Below are positions 57,503-64,000 of a stretch of 64,000 bases of DNA, piece by piece. Numbering within the stretch: the stretch's first letter is position 1; each line of letters begins with the position of its first letter. The DNA is from Tetragonia tetragonoides (taxonomy: Eukaryota > Streptophyta > Magnoliopsida > Caryophyllales > Aizoaceae), in contig CM076143.1 of assembly GCA_038025085.1 (NCBI GenBank), positions 14,431,501 to 14,495,500 of the forward strand, read 5' to 3'. Under the pieces are notes generated by a model. That model made no database searches and was not told the DNA's origin. It saw nothing but the letters and a program-made list of their open reading frames with translations. The position numbers were made by a program, and so were the translations under genes.

Positions 57503-58300
57503 TCATATTGCCGCTTCTAGACCAATGATGCATGCTTCATATTCTGCGGCGTTGTTGGTTACCTCATGATCTAACTTGACAGCTATGGGAGTATGTGCGC
57601 CTTTGGGGCTAACTAATAATACTCCTACGCCATAACATTTTTGGTATGATGCTCCGTCGAAGTATAATTGCCAAGTGTTTTCTTCGACACTTATTATTCC
57701 TTCATCTGAAAAGTCATGCGTGACATCTTCGTTAGTAACTGGGTTTTCAGCAAGATGTTCAGAAATGGCATGTCCTTTGATCGCCTTTTGGTGTTCAAAA
57801 GTTAGATCGAATTCTGAAAGCATAACAGTCCATCTTGCTATTCTTCCACTAAGGATGGGTTTTTCGAACAAGTATTTTAACGGGTTCATCCTTGACTTTA
57901 TATGAATGGAATGTTGTAGCATGTAGTGTCGGAGCTTCTTGGTTGCAGTGACCAATGCGAGACACGTTTTCTCTAGGGTGGAGTATCGTGTTTCGTATTC
58001 TAGGAATTTCTTGCTAAGGTAGTATATTGCATTTTCATCATTCTCCACCTTTTGGGCCAACATAGCGCCCCTGGCGGTTTCTGTGACTGTTAGGTATAGC
58101 ATAAGTGGTTTTCCCGGAATGGGCGGAACCAGTACGGGTGGTTTAGCTAAGTATTCCTTAATCTTGTCGAAGGCTTGTTGGCATTGATCATCCTAGGTAG
58201 ATTTAGTGTCCTTTTTGAGCTTCTTGAAGATGGGCTCGCATGTAATAGTCAATTTGGATATGAATCGACTTATATATTGGAGACGTCCCAGGAATCCCCT
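57503..58300 (-). pseudogene. Tat pol: RNase H and archaeal-type RNase H
   Basis: The first part (AIYYLSKKFLEYETRYSTLE) is the usual RT-linked RNase H of Ty3/gypsy elements. The second (WQLYFDGASYQKCYGVGVLL then NNAAEYEACIIGLEAA) is the added archaeal-type RNase H, with Asp and Glu catalytic positions visible. A TAG at 58193-58195 interrupts the connection region. The chain ends at the hAT junction before the last catalytic Asp. Confidence 0.85.
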
Positions 58301-59200
58301 TATCTCCTTTTCATTTTTGGGGGATGACTATCCCTTATGACTTTGATTTTGGTAGGGTCAATTTCAATGCCTCTTGTGCTTATGACGAATCCTAAGAACT
58401 TGCCTGAAGTTACTCCAAATGCGCACTTTTGAGGATTCAATCTCATGTTGTAATTCCGAAGCCTGTCAAATAATTTCCTTAGAGAGGGTATATGCCCTTC
58501 TCTCTCCTTTGATTTAATGATCATATCGTCCACGTATACCTCGACTTCCTTGTGTATCATGTCATGTAGAAGGGAAGTTGCAGTTCTTTGGTATGTTGCT
58601 CCCGCGTTCTTCAACCCGAAAGGCATGACGGTATAGCAATAGGTCCCCCATTGGGTAATGAAAGTGGTTTTCTCCATATCTTCATCGGTCATTTGTATTT
58701 GGTTATACCCTGCATAGCCATCCATGAATGATAAGAGGGCATGTCCTGCGGTATTATCCACCAATACATCTATATGTGGCAAGGGGAAGTCGTCCTTTGG
58801 ACTTGCCTTGTTCAGATCTCTAAAGTCAACACACATCCTTACTTTGCCATCCTTTTTTGGAACTGGCACTATGTTAGCAACCCATTCTGGATATTGAGCA
58901 ACTTTGATAAAACCTGCTGCGAGCTATTTTTGCACCTCTTCTTTGATCTTCAGTGCCCACTCAGGCTTCATTCTCCGAAGTTTCTGCTTTACTGGCTTTG
59001 AATCTGGATTAAGCGGTATTAAATGTATGTTGCGCTATTTCGCGACTCATTCCCGGCATATCTTTGTAGGACCAAGCGAAAACGTCCACGTATTCTTTTA
59101 AGAGATTTATAAAGCTTTCTCGCTCTTTGGGAGTTAACGATAAGCCAATGCGTACTTGGCGCGGCTCTTGATCGTTTGCAAGATTGATTAATTAAGTTTC
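58300..59200 (-). pseudogene. Tat pol: reverse transcriptase
   Basis: The RT motifs are in order: VPKKDGKVRMCVDFRDLNKA, SFMDGYAGYNQI, MPFGLKNAGATYQR and the catalytic VYVDDMIIKS. Upstream, around 58930-59200, the typical lead-in (YKDMPGMSREIAQH) is readable but holds stops, including one near 58924. Near 58310 the frame shifts at an A run before the connection domain. Confidence 0.88.
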
Positions 59201-59218
59201 TTCCACAATTGAAGTCTT

Positions 59219-60187
59219 TTATTCATGCTCTAATAGTGCTTTAGTTACTTCTTTGGGCAATTTTTGTTCATCTTTTGAATTATTAGCTACCAAGTAATCC
59301 AAGAAGTAAGCAGAATCAGTAATTATTTCATTGATAGGGGAAACATCAACTGAGCCATTACTATTGGCTTTAACATCTTTCGACTTGCAAGCGGAATTAA
59401 ACATAGATTTGGGTGGACCACCCGACTCTACTATATTAGACTCGTCTTCGGAGTCGGACTCGGTCCGGTCGGAATCGGTGTCGGAGTCAGGCTTGGATTC
59501 TTCGGAGATCGTGATCTTGATCTTCTTCCCATTGGCTCCTGTCCAGCTTATAGTACGCTTCTGCTTTGTGAGTTGACCCTCGTTTGGAGTAATCAACTTA
59601 GTTGGGTCAAAGTTTGCATCCTGAATTGCATTATTGACATTGTGGAGCTCTTCATCTTTTGGATGGCGATGCTCTTGTCCAAATAATAGACCCAAAGCAT
59701 TATTGGGTGTGTCCTCTACCCAATCAAAGTTCAACCTCCTTCTTACAGGCAAAGGAGTTTCTTCCAGTACGTAGCAGTCTTGAAAGACTTCGAATCCGGA
59801 AACTTGGATTCCGTAAACCGGGAGAACACAGGGTTCAGGAAAGCCATAATAAGGGAATGAGTCTCCGGACTGGACGAATTGCCCGTTCAGTGTGTGCGGG
59901 TATGGCGCCATGGGGATGTCATAGACTTTATTTTCCTTAATGGCCCTTTTCTTTGCCTTTTCCTTGGCGATGTGTTCCCGTAACTCCTGCTTGGTGGGGT
60001 TATAGCCTAACCCGAAAAGATTGTTTCCGGATTTGGATGACCGAACTGGAAGTGGCTTAGAAACATCTTTGCCTAGAGATGTGCCAGGGAAGTGTCCATG
60101 ATTTCTTAAAATGTCATTAATTCCTAGGTGGGAATATGGTGCGAAAGGAGCTATATCTTGTTCGAGTACGGCGACGCCTTCAGTCAT
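59219..60187 (-). pseudogene. Tat polyprotein linker between protease and RT
   Basis: A 322-codon frame without catalytic motifs. It contains DDILRNHGHFPG-like and LFGLGYNPTKQELREHI segments, then an acidic Ser/Asp/Glu-rich tail (SDTDSDRTESDSEDE). Long linkers of this kind stand between PR and RT in Tat/Ogre elements. Function unknown. Confidence 0.65.
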
Positions 60188-60339
60188 AAAGCCACAGAAT
60201 TCTTCGTCTTACGCAGTGTGCTCGACTTTAAGAACTGGAACGTCTTCGATGCTAGCGATCATAGAATCAGCTCTAAACGCTAAAACTAACCTCCGACCAT
60301 CATTTTGACCTTTTGGTTTTATGTTGAAGCTATCGCATT

Positions 60340-62616
60340 TAGCCCATGGAGCCAGGGGCGTCCTAGGAGTAAATTAAAAGAAGCTGGGATATTGATGACA
60401 TGGAATTGTACCATTTTCTCAACGGGTTCGGTGTTAAGGTTGATTGAGAATATGCCTAGGACGTTTCATTTGGAGTTGTCATAGGCTCTCAACCCTTGTG
60501 CAGAGTGTGCGAGGTTGTTGACGTTTATGCCCAAACATTGGGCGGTCCTTAGAGGGCAAACGTTGACAGCGGTACCATTGTCTACTAAAGCCATTGGGAC
60601 TTGTTTCTTTTCGCATATGGAAGTTAGGTAGAGTGCCTTATTGTGATGAATTCCTTCGGGTGGAAGGTCTTCATTAGTGAATGCAATTGCCTGTGAGGAA
60701 TTTCCTTTTGTGAGGAGGGTGACCAAGTCATCCGGAGTAGCGTCGGGGGAAACCATAGTTTGATTAAGCGCCTTTAGTAAAGCATTCCTGTGTACTTGAG
60801 AAGTAGTCAAGAGTTTCCATATAGAGATGTCAGCCTTAGTCTTTTGAAGCTGTTTAAGCAGTGCGGGGCCATCATCCTCGTTTGGAGGATTTTGGTCCTT
60901 GTTCTGGGCTAGCGGAGAATCTCTCACTTGCGGTAAAACTGAAGCTGTGTTTTGTATTGGATCCTTATTTTGGAGATGGGGAGGTATGTAGTGCCTTCCC
61001 GACCTCTTGAGGTGTTCAACTTCAGGAGATTCGTCGTCTGTAGAGTCATACCATACTTTAGAAATCTGGAGAGTAGCATCTTCCTCGTTGCTATCGTTTT
61101 CCCAAAGTCCGGCCTCCTCTAGGTGGAGGGAGTCAATCTTAATTGGTGGGATACTATGTCCAATTGGCACAATCAGGCGAGAGGGGTCCTTTTCTTCTTT
61201 TTCATTTGTAATGACGAAAACTGCGCCTAGAGGATTGGTGTTGTTATTTGGAGTGGGAACATTATTTGGCTTGGTAATATTCCCATTGTCAAAAAGGTCC
61301 TGGATTTTATTCTTGAGTGTCCAACACTTCTCGGTGTCATGTCCTTTTCCTCTATGGAATTTGCAATAAAGATTAGGGTTCCATGACGGGCTCCTCTTTT
61401 CGACGTCGGGATCCGGAGTGGGGCCCACGACATTGAGGTAGTCATTCTTGACAAGCTTTTCCAAAGCTTTAGTATAGGTCATACCCAATGGGGTGTATTG
61501 TCTTTGCGGGTTGTCATAGACAGCATTGATTTCATTAACCTTGTTGGAAGAGTTTCCCGGATTGGGGTTCTTCTTGTAGCTTGAGTTATAAGCACCTTTG
61601 TTGTAGAAGTCCTTGTTTTTCTCCTTTTTGAGTGCTTGATCATCATCTATGAGCAATCCCACACTATTGAGTTGTGCGTATGAAGTAATTGCTTGGTATT
61701 TGAGAGGATTCAAGTAAGGAGGTTGTAGGTTCTTGATGAGTTTCCGAATTTGCTCTTCCTTGGATGGACGGTCGAGCATTTCGGCCACTTTAGTTCTCCA
61801 TTTCTTGACAAAATCAGTGAAGCTTTCATTTTCACCTTGCTTGATTGATTCCAACTCTCTTATGGTGGTTGGTTGGATGACGTTGTCGGCATAACTAGTG
61901 AGGAATAAACTGGACACTTTGTTCCATTCCTGAACCTGATTGGGCTCGAGCTTGAAAAACCATGCCCTAACAGTGGGGTCTAAAGTTTGTGAGAAAAGAT
62001 GAATATAGATGTCAGGATCTACTCCTCTTAGGCCCATTGCAGTGGTGAAAGCCCTTATGTGATCTTTTGGATCATCAGTCCCTTTGAGGATGGGGACTTC
62101 GGGCATAGAGAACTTTTATGGGAGTTTCCCTTTGATGTGAGAGGAGTATCCTTCAGCATTGATCATGTAGTCACTTATGATCTTGTTTTGAGTTAGAGCT
62201 AACTCAAGGTTCTTAATTTGAGCACTTAGCTCTTCTACCTTATCATCTCGAGGTGGAGGATCATCCTAGTTAAGAAGGTCAGCTTCTTTGACCTTGCTCT
62301 CTATCCATGTCACACGATTTCCCATAGTTTTCAACATTTTCATCATTTCAGTCAACATCTCATCAGTAGTCTTAGGTGGTGGAGGGGGCACATTATCTTC
62401 GGCCATTTCAGTCAACTTAGAACAAGATGGTCGATACAGAGGGGGAGTAACAAATATTGCTTTAGGCCTAGCTTTGCTCGAAAGGGGAGGAGACTCCAAT
62501 ACGAGCTTCCTAACCAGACGTTGATTACTATGATCGCGTTGCCAACTTTTCGGACCGACTGTTTTCTTCCCAATCCTGGACAGTGGATAATACTTAGAAA
62601 AGGGAAAGACTAACAA
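60340..62616 (-). pseudogene. Tat gag-protease
   Basis: The start is MAEDNVPPPPPKTTDEML at about 62403, followed by a coiled-coil-like stretch. The capsid region (DPTVRAWFFKLEPNQVQEW, ESFTDFVKKWRTKV) forms the particle, and a CCHC-like knuckle (YCKFHRGKGHDTEKCW) binds RNA. The aspartic protease follows (VPMALVDNGTAVNVCPL, then LLLGRPWLHG); the DNG active site is common in this lineage. TAG at 62266-62268 and TAA at 62116-62118 break gag in one frame, and more stops interrupt the protease near 60465. Confidence 0.85.
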
Positions 62617-62719
62617 GTTCCACGAAAGAAAAATTTTAAAACAAAGATGGGAAGTTTCTATCTAGAATATTCTATCAACATAGTTACCCTTGGGGACTAA
62701 GTAATAGGTTTAGGTCAAA

Positions 62720-63012
62720 AGATCTCGACTCAATACGGGATGAAGCAAAAGATCAAAAGATATTATACTCTTGACTAAAAGGAGAGGGGAGAGATATTAT
62801 CTCGACTCAATATGGGATAAAGCAAAAGATATTATACTCTTGACTAAAAGGAGAGGGAGAGATATTATCTCGACTCAATATGGGATAAAGCAAAAGATAT
62901 TATACTCTTGACTTAAAAGGAGAGGGGAGAGATATTATCTCGACTCAATATGGGATAAAGCAAAAGATACTATACTCTTGACGTAAAAGGAGAGGGGAGA
63001 GATATTATCGAG
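62720..63012. repeat. Tandem repeat in the Tat leader, about 73-75-base unit
   Basis: Four to five copies of a unit holding TATTATCTCGACTCAATATG, GGATAAAGCAAAAGAT, CTCTTGACT and AAAAGGAGAGGGGAGAG. Copies differ by a few single-base changes. Tandem repeats in noncoding parts are frequent in Tat/Ogre elements. Confidence 0.88.
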
Positions 63013-63689
63013 ATCTTTTGACCTAGACTCACTAAATAAAGGGAAAGAATATAGCAACTAAATCTTTCCTAAGGTAACGAGCATCATATAGAACATTTGG
63101 GGATATTATTTCCTAAAAATAAAGATTCTAGACTCGATCTTGAGACAAAATCTAGACTCAAAAAAGGAAAAGATCCTAATTGGGGTCTAACCTAATATTC
63201 TATGACAACCAAAAGGACTACGCAAAGATTGCGTTCACATATGGGCAAACAGCAAACAATGCAATATGGCATGATTATGCAAATCTAGCATGGACATGGG
63301 ACTGAGTTTCAACCTAAAACATTGGTTCTAGTTCATGCAATGGGGTAGGCTTAAGAGTTTTGGTCAAAAGGTACTCATGATCAAGAATGTACTACAATCC
63401 GCGGGATACGCGACAATGTGAGGCATTCTAGTTATCCTACTCGTCGAGTGGACGAATGCGTAGGAAGGTACATGAGGTGGGGGATCCATGTTGCTTGGCA
63501 AAGAAGAATCGAGTGGATTCTCACCAAGGCACTTCACCACACTCCATTGGCTAAAAACTGGTTTGAACTTGTAAAAACAAGCTCGGAAGTCGCGCAAGCG
63601 CATGCACATGAATGCAAATTAATAGATGAATGACAAGTCACAAAATAATAATAAGAACACTCAAGGTAATGAACCAAGCAAAAATAATT

Positions 63690-63960
63690 ACAATGAATCG
63701 ATTTTCAAGTTACACCCTCTTAATCATATCCCCAGTGAAGTCGCCACTGTAGGCTGCCGTTATTTTATCTCCCCTTTTTTCCTTTTTTTCCGCGTGCCTT
63801 ACCTTCGTCCCTCCTTTCGGGGGGTCGGCCTTTTGCGGACAGCCTGGGAGAGCGCGTTGGGTGATCGAATTTCGTGAATCTTTTAGTGTATATGCACATG
63901 GAGATTTCGTACCAAGGACATGATTAAGATTGTCGAAAGTCGCCACCAAATTTTAGGGTA
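63690..63960 (-). other. Tat leader / primer-site region
   Basis: On the minus strand TGGCGACTTCACTGGGGA (63755-63738) looks like the primer-binding site seen just after the 5' LTR in Ogre-type elements. A second, partly matching GGTGGCGACTTTCGACAATC lies at about 63944-63925. A GC-rich part (63790-63860) contains GGCCGACCCCCCGAAAGGAG. Which copy is the true primer site is unclear. Confidence 0.4.
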
Positions 63961-64000
63961 ATTTGGAAACCTTGGAGATCAAGTCGATAGTCTAGAAAGA

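Larger units (their letters stand above)
57501..64000 (-). mobile_element. Tat-lineage Ty3/gypsy retrotransposon, decayed, no integrase or 3' LTR
   Basis: Gene order on the minus strand is gag, protease, a long linker, reverse transcriptase, RNase H and a second archaeal-type RNase H. The extra RNase H is a mark of the Tat/Ogre lineage. The element is cut inside that domain at about 57501. Several stops and frame changes make it inactive. The leader (62617 onward) holds a tandem repeat, and primer-site-like sequence lies near 63735-63760; the 5' LTR would lie beyond the window or begin near its end. Confidence 0.85.

Noticed and set aside
59331..61369. Several + strand frames of 80-120 codons
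   Set aside because: Shadows of the minus-strand Tat gag and linker frames.
62720..63012. CRISPR-like array
   Set aside because: Units are contiguous without unique spacers, and the DNA is a plant retroelement leader.

Overview
The window looks like nuclear DNA of a flowering plant. It has intron-rich genes with GT-AG introns, a chloroplast-targeted CRM-domain splicing factor, an NLR leucine-rich-repeat tail, an F-box gene, a NAC fragment, a plastid-DNA insertion, and many plant-type transposons (CACTA, hAT MITEs, Stowaway-like, LINE, SINE, Ty3/gypsy of the Tat lineage). A core eudicot, perhaps of the Caryophyllales, is my guess from the style of the repeats. That part is inference and I cannot name a species.

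Layout. 1-573 is the 3' end of an NLR gene with an in-frame stop. 4057-5354 (-) is an F-box gene broken by three frame changes. 6710-7308 (-) is a 5'-truncated LINE with clear target-site duplications. 9919-18454 (+) holds two degenerate tandem copies of a mitochondrial-type recA gene. Their lesions differ, and the later exons lie in the wrong order. A NAC gene fragment sits between 0.5-kb direct repeats in the first copy, and a plastid ndhA fragment sits in the second. 18563-19420 (-) may be a small two-exon gene of unknown function, and 21168-21338 (-) a 56-residue ORF behind a TATA box. 22844-27442 (-) is a nine-exon CFM3-type gene with three single-base frame breaks in or beside A tracts and no in-frame ATG at its expected start. 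29056-36583 (-) is a complete eight-exon tubulin-folding cofactor B gene with a GC-AG intron and a probable 3.3-kb 5'UTR intron reaching 39911.

From 40 kb on the window is mostly mobile DNA. A MITE (40114-43777) is split by a 3.4-kb CACTA element. A 5'-truncated LINE follows (44236-45184), then a hAT MITE (46010-46533) and a 65-residue zinc-finger-like ORF. Next is a 7.0-kb CACTA element (47657-54674) that contains a hAT MITE and a 2.5-kb solo LTR, and the LTR itself contains another hAT MITE. Two related LINE reverse-transcriptase relics with SINE insertions lie at 54990-56720. A hAT transposase fragment is fused to a decayed Tat-lineage Ty3/gypsy element on the minus strand that runs to the end of the window.

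The only gene whose frame I could follow without a break is TFCB. The single-base indels in CFM3 and in the retrotransposon pol all fall in or beside short A runs, so sequencing or assembly error must be weighed against true decay. I found no convincing new multi-gene system. The most informative features are the rearranged recA/NAC/ndhA locus and the nested transposons, whose insertion order can be read from their junctions.
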